DNA from: Actinomyces oris
Lineage (GTDB): Bacteria; Actinomycetota; Actinomycetes; Actinomycetales; Actinomycetaceae
Length of the DNA stretch: 64,000 nt
Direction of reading: 5' to 3'
Assembly: GCF_001553935.1 (NCBI RefSeq)
Contig: NZ_CP014232.1
Span: 62,001 to 126,000 of the forward strand
Shown: piece after piece, positions 1 to 8,145 of the stretch
How positions within the stretch are numbered: the first letter of the stretch is position 1
Layout: each line of letters begins with the position of its first letter
The notes under the pieces: model-generated
Told to the model about the DNA's origin: nothing
The model's input: only the letters and a program-made list of their open reading frames with translations
Database searches by the model: none
Program-made: the position numbers and the translations under genes

Positions 1-687
1 CTCGGCGATCCGGGCCACCATCCCCGGGACGTCCGCGGTCCCGCTCGCCTCGGCGATGTCCCACAGGGACTGACCGGGACGAACCACCGCGGTGGTGGTA
101 TCCGCCTGCACCTGCGCAACCGCCGTAGCGGGGGCCGCCCAGGCCATGCCCGCCAGGGCCCCGATGGCCAGTCCGCTGCATGCGAGCACGAGGGCCGCAG
201 CGATGACCGCAAGACCGCCACGAAGAAGCCGCAGTCCACCTGGGGAGCGCACCTCCGTCCCCACCGCCTTCCGCGGGCGGGACGGGACGGACTCCCCCTG
301 GCCGGGACGCTGAGCGGCGCCACCTCTCCGGCCCTCCTCCTGCAGGGCGCCACGTCGCAGCCCAGCGGCCCGCACCGCCGGGTGCTGCGGGGCCAGCCTC
401 TCCAACTCCGAGCGACGGCCCCGCAGTGCAGCGGGCGCCGCGGGGCGACGCATTGGCGGCGCTGCCGGCAGCGCTGGGACACGACCGGATGCGACCCCGG
501 GGTGCTGCGCGCCCTCGACACTACGCCGAACAGGAGCCTCGGGGACGAAGTCGTCAGTGACCAGCCTCAACCGAGGCCGACGGGAGGACTGCCCGCCAGC
601 CCGGCCACTGGCCGGCCCGACGACGGGCTCATCACTCCGAGCCCGAGAAGCCTGACGGGACGGGAGCGGGATGGCGATGGCACTCAC
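1..687 (-). CDS. LysM-domain membrane protein, probable SOS-induced cell division inhibitor (partial, C-terminus outside window)
   Basis: The frame is open from the window edge to a GTG at 687 that has a strong AGGAGG ribosome binding site five bases upstream. About 229 residues are visible. A long Arg/Pro-rich, probably cytoplasmic region comes first, then one hydrophobic segment (around residues 168-192), a short Ala-rich stretch, and a LysM start with the motif VVRPGQSLWDIAEASG near residues 205-220. LysM binds peptidoglycan. Divergence from lexA with LexA boxes over its promoter is the arrangement of mycobacterial Rv2719c/ChiZ and matches the role of YneA/DivS, which block septation during DNA damage. 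The function is inferred from this context. The C-terminal end is cut by the window. Confidence 0.8.
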   Translation of the reverse strand, partial: MSAIAIPLPSRQASRARSDEPVVGPASGRAGGQSSRRPRLRLVTDDFVPEAPVRRSVEGAQHPGVASGRVPALPAAPPMRRPAAPAALRGRRSELERLAPQHPAVRAAGLRRGALQEEGRRGGAAQRPGQGESVPSRPRKAVGTEVRSPGGLRLLRGGLAVIAAALVLACSGLAIGALAGMAWAAPATAVAQVQADTTTAVVRPGQSLWDIAEASGTADVPGMVARIAE

Positions 688-698
688 GGCAACCTCCT

Positions 699-710
699 GA
701 ACACATGTTC
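699..710. promoter_or_regulatory. LexA (SOS) box 1
   Basis: The sequence GAAC-ACAT-GTTC is a perfect match to the actinobacterial/Gram-positive SOS consensus GAACNNNNGTTC. It lies just upstream of the LysM gene start and just downstream of that gene's predicted transcription start. Confidence 0.85.
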
Positions 711-712
711 GA

Positions 713-726
713 CGAACGCTTGTTCG
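713..726. promoter_or_regulatory. LexA (SOS) box 2
   Basis: CGAAC-GCTT-GTTCG is a second perfect SOS box, 15 bases from the first (core to core). It covers the predicted transcription start of the LysM gene. Confidence 0.87.
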
Positions 727-728
727 AT

Positions 729-757
729 ACATTAGCGCCTGAGAGGCAACACGTCCA
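729..757 (-). promoter_or_regulatory. Predicted promoter of the LysM gene
   Basis: On the minus strand a TGGACG -35 and a TAATGT -10 are separated by exactly 17 bases. The predicted start falls inside LexA box 2, so LexA binding would block initiation. Confidence 0.6.
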
Positions 758-767
758 GCACATCTTC

Positions 768-779
768 GAACATGTGTTT
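768..779. promoter_or_regulatory. LexA (SOS) box 3
   Basis: GAAC-ATGT-GTTT matches the SOS consensus at seven of eight positions within a 16-base near-palindrome (TCGAAC to GTTTGA). It overlaps the -35 element of the lexA promoter, consistent with autorepression. Confidence 0.75.
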
Positions 780-806
780 GAATCGTGGTCGCGTCGCCGG
801 TAGGCT
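778..806 (+). promoter_or_regulatory. Predicted lexA promoter
   Basis: TTGAAT and TAGGCT are separated by 17 bases. The -35 overlaps LexA box 3. The predicted transcript has a leader of about 90 bases before the lexA start codon. Confidence 0.65.
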
Positions 807-900
807 GGTCATGTCCAAGACGATCACGGACCACCGACATCTATTCCGTGCCCTTGACGCCCCCGGGCCTGAGGGCCGTCCGGCAGGGAGGGCCAGGACT

Positions 901-1689
901 ATGAGCACCACAGCACGCCAGGGCGACTCATCGACCCCGATGCCGCACGGCGGAGCCGGCGGTGCTGAGCAGATCAGCGCAGCAGCGGTCGCGGAGGTCA
1001 TCAACGACCTCGACAAGCGCGCCCGCGCGGTCTATGAGGCCGTCCGCGCGGCCATCGCCACCCACGGCTACCCGCCCTCACTGCGTGAGATCGGCGAGCA
1101 GGTGGGCCTGACCAGCCCCTCCTCCGTCAAGCACCAGCTGGACAAGCTCGAGCGCCTGGGCCTGGTGCGCCGAGACCCGAATCGTCCTCGGGCGATGGAG
1201 GTCGTCTGCGCCGACAGCGCACCGAGCGGCCGCGCGGCCACCCCCGGCAGCGCTCACGTCTCCTCTCTTGACTCCCCCAGCGTCCCCGGCGTCGAGGACG
1301 GGGAGGCGGTCGCCGTTCCGCTGGTGGGACGCATCGCCGCCGGGGCCCCGATCCTGGCCGAGCAGGAGGTCACCGATGTCATGGCCCTGCCCCGCCGCCT
1401 GACCGGCGAGGGCGAGCTCTTCATGCTGGAGGTGCACGGGGACTCGATGATCGAAGCCGCCATCTGTGACGGCGACTGGGTGGTGGTGCGCTCCCAGCCC
1501 GACGCGGCCAACGGCGAGATCGTGGCGGCCATGATCGAGGACGTCGACGGCGCCTCGGCCACGGTCAAGGTGCTCTCGCGACGCGACGGCCACCAGTGGC
1601 TGCTTCCCCGCAACTCCAGCTACGCCCCGATCGACGGAGACCGGGCCACGATCATGGGCAAGGTGGTCACGGTGCTGCGCGCCCTGTAG
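901..1689 (+). CDS. lexA: LexA repressor, SOS regulator
   Basis: LexA represses DNA damage genes and cuts itself when RecA filaments form. The ATG at 901 is chosen because GGGAGG lies nine bases upstream and an earlier ATG at 811 sits only four bases after the -10. The 262-residue product has an N-terminal winged helix (about residues 35-100, with the recognition region [16 protein letters not shown]), a linker, and the peptidase fold. The cleavage pair is Ala147-Gly148 in GRIAAGAP. The catalytic Ser182 lies in GDSMIEAAI and Lys223 in ATVKVLS. The 30-residue N-terminal tail before the winged helix is longer than in E. coli but usual for actinobacteria. The gene diverges from the LysM gene and shares the SOS control region. 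Confidence 0.97.
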   Translation: MSTTARQGDSSTPMPHGGAGGAEQISAAAVAEVINDLDKRARAVYEAVRAAIATHGYPPSLREIGEQVGLTSPSSVKHQLDKLERLGLVRRDPNRPRAMEVVCADSAPSGRAATPGSAHVSSLDSPSVPGVEDGEAVAVPLVGRIAAGAPILAEQEVTDVMALPRRLTGEGELFMLEVHGDSMIEAAICDGDWVVVRSQPDAANGEIVAAMIEDVDGASATVKVLSRRDGHQWLLPRNSSYAPIDGDRATIMGKVVTVLRAL

Positions 1690-1707
1690 GCACGCCAGGC
1701 CCGCATG

Positions 1708-1746
1708 ACGGAAGGACCGCCCCGTTGACCGGGGCGGTCCTTCCGT
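1708..1746. terminator. Bidirectional terminator between lexA and ldh
   Basis: A perfect 17-bp stem (1708-1724 with 1730-1746) closes a 5-base loop, between two convergent stop codons. On the plus strand it is followed by GTTT. Confidence 0.85.
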
Positions 1747-1762
1747 GTTTCAGACCGGTGGC

Positions 1763-2764
1763 TCAGTAGCCCAGGCCGCGTGCGACCTCGCGCAGGTGGT
1801 CGGCTGAGGCGGTCAGGCGCTCCTTCTCCTCGGGGGTCAGGGGCAGCTCGAGGCGGCGCCCGGCGCCCTCACGTCCCACGATCGTGGGGACGGCCATGCA
1901 CACGTCGGAGATGCCGTGCCAGTTGTCCAGCAGCGGGGAGATGGTGAGCACCCGCTGCTCGTCGTTGAGGACGGCGCCGATAATGCGCTGCACGGCCAGG
2001 CCGACGGCGTAGTTGGTGGCGCCCTTGCCCTCGATGATGCGGTAGGCGGAGCGGACGACGTCGTGGGCGATGCGCTCACGCTTGGACTCGTCGAACACGC
2101 CGCCGTCGAGGGTGGTACCCCACTGGGTGATCGGCACACCGCCGATCTCGGTGGAGGACCACAGGGGCACCTCGGAGTCGCCGTGCTCACCGGCGATGTA
2201 GCCGTGGATGTTCTGGACGGCCGTGCCGGTCTCCAGGGAGATGAGGTACCGCATCCGGGCGGTGTCCAGCACCGTGCCGGAGCCGAAGACCTGGTTCTCG
2301 GGCAGACCGGTGATCTTCTTGGCGCAGTAGGTCACCACGTCCACCGGGTTGGCCACGAGGACGAAGATGGCGTTGGGAGCGACCTCGACCAGCTTGGGGA
2401 GGATCTTCTCCATGATGCCGACGGTGGCGCCGGCCAGCTCGAGGCGGGACTGGCCGGGCTTCTGCTTGGCGCCGGCGGTGATGGCGATGACGTCCGCGTC
2501 GCGGCAGATCTCGGGGTCGTCGGAGCCGGAGACGGAGCCGGCGGAGGTGAACTGGATTCCCTGGGCGATGTCGAGGGCCTCGGCCTCGACCTTCTCCTTG
2601 ACGATGTCCTGCAGCACGACCTCGCGGGCAACGCCCTTGGTCACGCAGGCGTAGGCGAGGGTGGAGCCGACGGCCCCGGCACCGATGACAGCGACTTTGG
2701 AGGGGCGGCCGGAACGGTTGGTGGGGTAGGAGCCTTCAGCGGTAGTGGTGATGTGGTCTGACAC
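1763..2764 (-). CDS. ldh: L-lactate dehydrogenase
   Basis: The enzyme reduces pyruvate to L-lactate with NADH and so recycles NAD+ in fermentation. The GTG at 2764 follows a GAGGAG ribosome binding site and gives 333 residues, near the family norm. The Rossmann motif GAGAVGSTLAY is at residues 28-38. Gln101 before KPG marks lactate rather than malate specificity, Arg107 and Arg172 contact substrate, and His194 in GEHGDSEVPLW is the catalytic base. The gene stands alone, convergent with lexA and downstream of the helicase gene. Its leader contains a strong palindrome at the predicted transcription start. Confidence 0.95.
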   Translation of the reverse strand: MSDHITTTAEGSYPTNRSGRPSKVAVIGAGAVGSTLAYACVTKGVAREVVLQDIVKEKVEAEALDIAQGIQFTSAGSVSGSDDPEICRDADVIAITAGAKQKPGQSRLELAGATVGIMEKILPKLVEVAPNAIFVLVANPVDVVTYCAKKITGLPENQVFGSGTVLDTARMRYLISLETGTAVQNIHGYIAGEHGDSEVPLWSSTEIGGVPITQWGTTLDGGVFDESKRERIAHDVVRSAYRIIEGKGATNYAVGLAVQRIIGAVLNDEQRVLTISPLLDNWHGISDVCMAVPTIVGREGAGRRLELPLTPEEKERLTASADHLREVARGLGY

Positions 2765-2804
2765 GTTCTTCTCCTCGATGGGATCTGCTGGGCAGGACCG
2801 CAGG

Positions 2805-2826
2805 GGCGCGAGCACCCGCTCGCGCC
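2805..2826 (-). promoter_or_regulatory. Palindrome at the predicted ldh transcription start
   Basis: GGCGCGAG and CTCGCGCC form 8-bp perfect arms around a 6-base centre. A TAGGCT -10 reads on the minus strand at 2828-2833, directly next to it. It could be an operator or a 5' mRNA hairpin. Confidence 0.45.
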
Positions 2827-2882
2827 AAGCCTACGTGCATATCCTCCCGAGGGGCACATACCCAAAGGCCCAGCCGACGGGT

Positions 2883-4943
2883 TCACTCCTCCCCCGGGGC
2901 ATCGGAACGGAGAGCAAGACGCCTCAGAGCGGCACGGACCACATCGGGCTTCGTCGTCGGCCACAGGGCGGGCATGGAGCGGGTGAGAAATCCCCCGTAG
3001 CGTGCCGTGCGCAGACGCGAGTCCAGGACGGCGACGACGCCGCGGTCCTGGCTGCGGCGGATGAGGCGCCCCGCCCCCTGGGCCAGGAGCAGGGCCGCGT
3101 GGGTGGCCGATACGCTCATGAAGCCATTGCCGCCGGAGGCCACGACGGCGTCGGTGCGGGCCTGGGCGACCGGGTCGTCAGGCCGGGGGAAGGGGATGCG
3201 GTCGATGACGACGAGGCGGCAGGTGCGCCCGGGCACGTCCACGCCCTGCCACAGCGAGAGGGTGCCCACCAGGCAGGCCGCCTCGTCCTCGGCGAAGGCC
3301 CGTACCAGGGTGGGCAGCTGGTCGTCGCCCTGGGCGTAGATGGGCAGGTCGGTGGCTCCGCGCAGCACCTCGGCGGCCTCCTGGGCCGCGCGCCGAGAGG
3401 AGAACAGGCCCAGCATGCCGCCCTCGGAGGCCTCGACCAGGGCGAGCATCTCATCCAGGGCGGCCTCGGAGATGCCGGCACCGGGGCGGGGCAGGTGGGC
3501 GGCCACGTAGAGGATGCCCTGACGGGGGTAGTCGAAGGGGGAGCCGACGTCGAGACCTCTCCAGGGCTGCTCGGCCAGGGTCAGTCCCAGGGAGCGGGCC
3601 ATAGGGTCGAAGCTGTCCCCCAGGGCGAGGGTCGCCGACGTCATGACGCTGGCGCGGCCGTTGAGCAGGTGGCCGGCCACCGATCCGGCGACCTCGATGG
3701 GGGCCAGTAGGAGGCGCGGGGGCTCGGCACCCATGCGGGGGCGCTCGATCCAGGCCACGTCGCGTCCCTGGGCCACCGAGTCCGAGGTCATGCGGTCCAG
3801 GGCGTCGACCAGGTCCGCGACAGCGGTGCGGGCGACCGCCAAGCCCCCGGCGGCCTCGCTGGAACGGTCGCGCCCCAGGGCGCGGGCCTGGTCGCGCACG
3901 TCGGAGGCGACCTGGCGGGCGGCGCCGTCCAGGAGCACGAGCGCATCGTGCAGGGCGGTGGGCAGGGGCGCCTCCAGGCGGCCGTCGGGCAGCTCGGCCA
4001 GCGCGAGCTGGAGGGTCTGGCCCGCGGACTCCAGCTCGCTGACCAGCACGGAGGCGTGCTTGCGGGCGGTGGCTGCGGTGCGCGCCACGGCGGCCGCCGA
4101 CAGGGCGATGGTGCCCTGGGAACGGATGCGGTCGGCCAGCTCGTGGGCCTCGTCGACAATGAGGACCTGGTGGTCGGGCAGGACCCCGGGGTTACCGGCC
4201 ACGACCACGCCGAGCATGGCGTGGTTGGTCACCACGAGATCGGCCCGGGAGGCGGCGGCGCGCGCCAACTCGGGGAAGCACTCGGACTTCAGGGGGCAGG
4301 ACTGCCCCAGGCACTCGGCCCGGGAGACGGAGACCTGGGCCCAGGCGCGCTGGGAGACGCCGGGGACAAGGTCATCGCGGTCACCGGTGTCCGTCCTGGC
4401 CGCCCACTCGCGCAGGCGGACCACCTGCTCGCCCAGGCTCGCGTCGCTCCCGTGCCCGGCGGCCGGCTGGGCGATGGCGTCCCCGACGCCGAAGAGCGCG
4501 GCCTCGTCCTCCTCCGGCGGGTAGCCGCCGTCCAGGCGGTGGCGGCACAGGTAGTTCTGCCAGCCCTTGAGCAGGGCAACTTCGGGGCGGGTGCCGGTGA
4601 CCTGCTCGACGGCGTCGGCGGCCAGAGGCGCGTCCTTGGTGAGGATCTGCCGTTGCAGGGCCAGGGTGGCGGTGGAGACCACGACCCGGGCACCGGCCTG
4701 CACGGCGTGGACCATGGCGGGCACCAGGTAGCCCAATGACTTCCCCGTCCCGGTGCCGGCCTGCACCAGGAGGTGGGTGCCGTCGGCCAGGGTCTGGGCG
4801 ACCTCCCGGGCCATGGTGGTCTGCCCCTGGCGGGGGCTGCCGCCCATGGTGCGCACCGCGGTATCCAGGACGTCCAGGACCCTGCGGTCGCCGGCGCCGT
4901 CAGTGTCAGGCCGGTCCGTGCGGCTCGGCTCGCTCGGGGTCAC
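2883..4943 (-). CDS. dinG: DinG/XPD-type ATP-dependent DNA helicase with Fe-S cluster
   Basis: This 686-residue protein is a superfamily 2 helicase of the Rad3/XPD/DinG group, which unwinds DNA 5'-3'. It shows the Walker A motif AGTGTGKSLGYLVP near residue 60, the Walker B motif VDEAHEL, and the four cysteines that normally hold a 4Fe-4S cluster (one in NYLCRHRL, three in AECLGQSCPLKSEC). C-terminal helicase motifs include LVVIDRIPFPRP and QGAGRLIRR. The GTG start lies eight bases after the hflX stop, so the two are probably cotranscribed. No LexA box is seen upstream, so SOS control is not supported. The symbol is given by family similarity. Confidence 0.9.
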   Translation of the reverse strand: MTPSEPSRTDRPDTDGAGDRRVLDVLDTAVRTMGGSPRQGQTTMAREVAQTLADGTHLLVQAGTGTGKSLGYLVPAMVHAVQAGARVVVSTATLALQRQILTKDAPLAADAVEQVTGTRPEVALLKGWQNYLCRHRLDGGYPPEEDEAALFGVGDAIAQPAAGHGSDASLGEQVVRLREWAARTDTGDRDDLVPGVSQRAWAQVSVSRAECLGQSCPLKSECFPELARAAASRADLVVTNHAMLGVVVAGNPGVLPDHQVLIVDEAHELADRIRSQGTIALSAAAVARTAATARKHASVLVSELESAGQTLQLALAELPDGRLEAPLPTALHDALVLLDGAARQVASDVRDQARALGRDRSSEAAGGLAVARTAVADLVDALDRMTSDSVAQGRDVAWIERPRMGAEPPRLLLAPIEVAGSVAGHLLNGRASVMTSATLALGDSFDPMARSLGLTLAEQPWRGLDVGSPFDYPRQGILYVAAHLPRPGAGISEAALDEMLALVEASEGGMLGLFSSRRAAQEAAEVLRGATDLPIYAQGDDQLPTLVRAFAEDEAACLVGTLSLWQGVDVPGRTCRLVVIDRIPFPRPDDPVAQARTDAVVASGGNGFMSVSATHAALLLAQGAGRLIRRSQDRGVVAVLDSRLRTARYGGFLTRSMPALWPTTKPDVVRAALRRLALRSDAPGEE

Positions 4944-4951
4944 GGCGCCTC

Positions 4952-6592
4952 TCAGTCGACGGTGACGCCTGCGGCGGCGCCCTCGATCTCCGCCGCCAGG
5001 GCGGCACCGACGCGCGCGACGACGTGAGTGCCCGCCTCGACGTAGTCGACCGTGTCGATCTCCCCCTCGGCGTGGACCCGGGAGACGAGATCCCCACGGG
5101 AGTAGGGCACCACGACGTCGATGCTCACCTGCGGGTGGGGCAGCATCTGCTCGATGCGGGCGCGCAGCTCCTCGATCCCCTCCCCGGTGCGGGCCGAGAC
5201 CGCGACCGCCCCGGGCAGGCCGGTGCGCAGCGCAGCCAGGGTGACGGCATCGGCGAGGTCGGTCTTGTTCAGGACGATGAGCTCGGGCACGTCCAGGGCG
5301 CCGGGGATCTCGGACAGGACGGTGCGCACGGCGGCCACCTGGCTGAGGGGATCGGGGTGGGCAGCATCGACGACGTGCAGCACGAGGTCGGCCCCGGCCA
5401 CCTCCTCCAGGGTGGAGCGGAAGGCCTCAATGAGCTCGTGGGGCAGGTTGCGCACGAAACCGACGGTGTCAGTGAGGGTGTAGGTGCGTCCTTCGGAGGT
5501 CTCGGCCCGCCGGACGGTGGGGTCGAGGGTGGCGAACAGGGCGTCCTCAACCATGATGCCGGCCTCGGTGAGGCGGTTCATGAGGGAGGACTTGCCGGCG
5601 TTGGTGTAGCCGGCAATCGCCACCGAGGGGATGGCCCCGCGTCGGCGCGAGCCCCGTTTGGTCTCGCGTGAGGGCGCCATGGCCTGGATCTCGCGGCGCA
5701 GGCGGGCCATACGCTGGCGGATGCGGCGCCGGTCGAGCTCGATCTTGGTCTCTCCGGGGCCGCGTGAGCCGATGCCCTGACCGGCGGCCACGCGGCCTCC
5801 GGCCTGTCGGGACATGGACTCGCCCCATCCGCGCAGGCGCGGCAGGAGGTACTCGAGCTGGGCGAGCTCGACCTGGGCCTTGCCCTCTCGGGACTTGGCG
5901 TGCTGGGCGAAGATGTCCAGGATGAGGGCGGTGCGGTCGACGACCTTGACGCCGACGACGTCCTCCAGGGCTCGGCGCTGGGAGGGGGCGAGCTCGCCGT
6001 CGACGATGACCGTGTCGGCGCCGGCCGCGGCCACGACGTCGGCCAGTTCACGCGCCTTGCCGCTGCCCAGGTAGGTGGCGGGATCGGGGTGGTCGCGCTT
6101 CTGGATGAGGGCGTCGAGGACCTCGCTGCCGGCGGTCTGGGCCAGGGCGGCCAGCTCGCGCAGGGAGGTGTTGGCGTCCTGGGTGTCGCGCACCTGGCCG
6201 CTTACGCCCGGTGCGCCGGTGGCCGGGCCGTGGGGCCGGGGCAGCTCCAGGCCGACCAGGACGACCTTCTCCAGGCGGACCTGGCGGTACTCGACCTCGC
6301 TGACGTCCTCCAGCTCGGTGGACAGTCCGGCCACACGGCGGCGGGCGGCGCGGGCCTCCCGCTCCAGGGCGCCGTCGTCGAGGCCGTCGGCGTAGCCATC
6401 GGCGTGCTCGTGCTGGGCGGCGGTGGAGGCCAGGGCGGTTCCGGTTCGGGACAGGACCCGGGCCACAACGTCATGGACATCGTGAACGTCCTGAACGTCA
6501 CGGACGTCGCGGTCCTCATGAGCGTGACGGATGTCTGCTGCGTCCTCAGGGGTGGAGGGGATGCTGGGGGTCGTGGAGTGGTGATGGGTCAC
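4952..6592 (-). CDS. hflX: GTPase HflX, ribosome-associated
   Basis: HflX binds the 50S ribosome and splits or rescues stalled ribosomes under stress. The 546-residue product has an HflX N-terminal domain (about residues 100-300, with the GSGKARELADVV and GPGETKIELDRR signatures) and a G domain: GYTNAGKSS at 328-336, DTVGF at 375-379, NKTD near 442 and SARTGEG near 465. The first 100 residues are extra. They are disordered in character, and include an Asp-Val-His repeat coded by an imperfect 9-base DNA repeat. The GTG start at 6592 has AAGGAC nine bases upstream, and this site lies in a predicted long-range stem. The dinG-like gene follows after eight bases. Confidence 0.95.
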   Translation of the reverse strand: MTHHHSTTPSIPSTPEDAADIRHAHEDRDVRDVQDVHDVHDVVARVLSRTGTALASTAAQHEHADGYADGLDDGALEREARAARRRVAGLSTELEDVSEVEYRQVRLEKVVLVGLELPRPHGPATGAPGVSGQVRDTQDANTSLRELAALAQTAGSEVLDALIQKRDHPDPATYLGSGKARELADVVAAAGADTVIVDGELAPSQRRALEDVVGVKVVDRTALILDIFAQHAKSREGKAQVELAQLEYLLPRLRGWGESMSRQAGGRVAAGQGIGSRGPGETKIELDRRRIRQRMARLRREIQAMAPSRETKRGSRRRGAIPSVAIAGYTNAGKSSLMNRLTEAGIMVEDALFATLDPTVRRAETSEGRTYTLTDTVGFVRNLPHELIEAFRSTLEEVAGADLVLHVVDAAHPDPLSQVAAVRTVLSEIPGALDVPELIVLNKTDLADAVTLAALRTGLPGAVAVSARTGEGIEELRARIEQMLPHPQVSIDVVVPYSRGDLVSRVHAEGEIDTVDYVEAGTHVVARVGAALAAEIEGAAAGVTVD

Positions 6593-6599
6593 AAATTGT

Positions 6600-6687
6600 C
6601 CTTCGTCGTATGCCTGCGCCCCTCCGATGGGGCGCGTTGGTTCTGGCGGGGAGCGGCGCCGGCCGCCGTTTCAGCGCATACGAAGGA
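6600..6687 (-). promoter_or_regulatory. Structured hflX leader that may mask the ribosome binding site
   Basis: Read on the minus strand, TCCTTCGTATGC (6687-6676) can pair with GCATACGACGAAGGA (6613-6599) with only a three-base bulge, and the second arm contains the hflX Shine-Dalgarno AAGGA. A perfect inner hairpin (GCGCCCC/GGGGCGC, 6616-6635) lies between the arms. A thermosensor, attenuator or ligand-sensing leader is inferred, and matches no family I recognise. Confidence 0.5.
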
Positions 6688-6739
6688 TCCACATGGGGGC
6701 GATGGTACTGCCCGCGGGCGCGTGGGGCCACCTGCGCGC

Positions 6740-8113
6740 TCAAGCGGCGCGTCGGGCCAGCAGCGGGGTGAGGAGGAGCCCCACGGCGAGCATGACGAGC
6801 GTCGGCCACAGCCGGTCCGTCTCGACACCGGCTGCCGTGGGGGCAACGAAGGCCGCGGCGGCCGTCCCCAGGACGGCACCGCCGGCCGCACCGGCGATCG
6901 TCACGGCGGTGGCGGCCTGGGCGTGGGTGATGCCGTCGGGCCGGGCGGGATCGGTGACGATTCGGTTCATGGTGTCCAGGTGGGTCAGGCCCATGCCGAT
7001 GCTGGCCACGCCGTATCCCACGGGCAGCCCCCACCAGTGCGGTCGGCCCAGGACCGTGATCACCATGAGCGTGGCTCCGACCACGAAGAAGACCGCGGCC
7101 AGCGTGGTGCGGCGTCGGTAGGCCTCCGGTTCTCGCGCCGGGCGGGCCCCGCAGGCGATCGCGACGACCGACCAGCCGACGCCGCCGGCGGTCAGCGCCC
7201 AGCCGGTCTGGGTCGGGGTCATGCCCAGGACGTCGTGGGCGCTGGGGGCCACCAGGAAGTCCAGGGTCAGGAAGAAGGCGCACACCCACAGCAAGGTGGC
7301 GATGCCCGCGCGCCGGCCGGGTACCAGGCGCAGGGTCCCGGCCGGCAGGACGCGTGAGCAGGACCAGAGCACCAGGGCGGTGCCGATGGCGACGCCGGGC
7401 CAGAACCAGGGGTTGGAGGCGCGCAGCGCACCGATGAGCGCCACGCCCGCGGCCATAGCCAGGGCGGGCAGCCATGGCACCGCCTCGTCGCGCCCCGTCT
7501 CCTCATCCAGGCTGAGGTCGCGGATCTGGGTGGCCATGACGGCCCGGGCCGCGACGAGCACGGGCAGGTAGGCCACGAGGGCCCAGCGCCAGCCCCAGGA
7601 GGCGCTGACGCCGGAGGCGTAGACGGGGCCGGCCAGGGCCGCCACGACCCACATGCCCGAGCCCGCCGCCAGGCACAGTCGTCTCCAGGCGTCGGGCAGG
7701 CCGGCAACCATGACCCCCATGGTCGCGGTCGCCAGGGCCCCGGCTGCCAGCCCCCGCAGGATCTCCCCGAGGACGTACACCCCCACGTTCGGGGCGAGGG
7801 CTCCGACGACGGCGCCGACCACCAGCAGGACGGTGAGCGCGGTCATGAGGCGGGCCGGCCGCCACCGGGTGAGCATGGCCCCGCCCAGCGGCATCGTGAG
7901 GAAGGCGGGGACCTGGGCCGCGGCGGTCACCAGACCGTAGGTGTTGCGGGCGCCCATCTCGGTGGCCAGCAGCGGCAGAACCGTCTGGTTGAGGTAGACC
8001 TGCATGCCCGCCAGCAGCTCGACGACGAGCACCGCCATCGCCAGGTGCCCCACCCGCGAGCCCAGGAGCGCCCCGATCGACGGACTGCTCGAGGAGCTGG
8101 GCGGGGCGGTCAT
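6740..8113 (-). CDS. MFS transporter, putative drug or metabolite exporter
   Basis: The 457-residue protein is strongly hydrophobic with about 12 predicted membrane segments, and the pattern PLGGAMLTRWRPARL after the second segment resembles the MFS motif A loop. Family placement is clear but the substrate is not. A central hydrophilic stretch (about residues 200-215, acidic) fits the usual loop between the two six-helix halves. The ATG at 8113 is preceded by TACTCT seven bases upstream, so translation is probably leaderless. The gene diverges from a methyltransferase gene with only 32 bases between the start codons. Confidence 0.85.
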   Translation of the reverse strand: MTAPPSSSSSPSIGALLGSRVGHLAMAVLVVELLAGMQVYLNQTVLPLLATEMGARNTYGLVTAAAQVPAFLTMPLGGAMLTRWRPARLMTALTVLLVVGAVVGALAPNVGVYVLGEILRGLAAGALATATMGVMVAGLPDAWRRLCLAAGSGMWVVAALAGPVYASGVSASWGWRWALVAYLPVLVAARAVMATQIRDLSLDEETGRDEAVPWLPALAMAAGVALIGALRASNPWFWPGVAIGTALVLWSCSRVLPAGTLRLVPGRRAGIATLLWVCAFFLTLDFLVAPSAHDVLGMTPTQTGWALTAGGVGWSVVAIACGARPAREPEAYRRRTTLAAVFFVVGATLMVITVLGRPHWWGLPVGYGVASIGMGLTHLDTMNRIVTDPARPDGITHAQAATAVTIAGAAGGAVLGTAAAAFVAPTAAGVETDRLWPTLVMLAVGLLLTPLLARRAA

Positions 8114-8145
8114 GCCCGTCAGAGTACGCGGGTAGCCTGGCGGGT

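Noticed and set aside
2745..3710. Long GC-rich open frames antisense to real genes across the window
   Set aside because: They have Gly/Ala/Asp/Val- or Arg/Pro/Ser-biased composition without domains, and they mirror codon third positions of the gene on the other strand.
6470..6515. SOS-box-like GAAC repeats near hflX
   Set aside because: The GAAC units are direct, not inverted, repeats and lie within the coding sequence.
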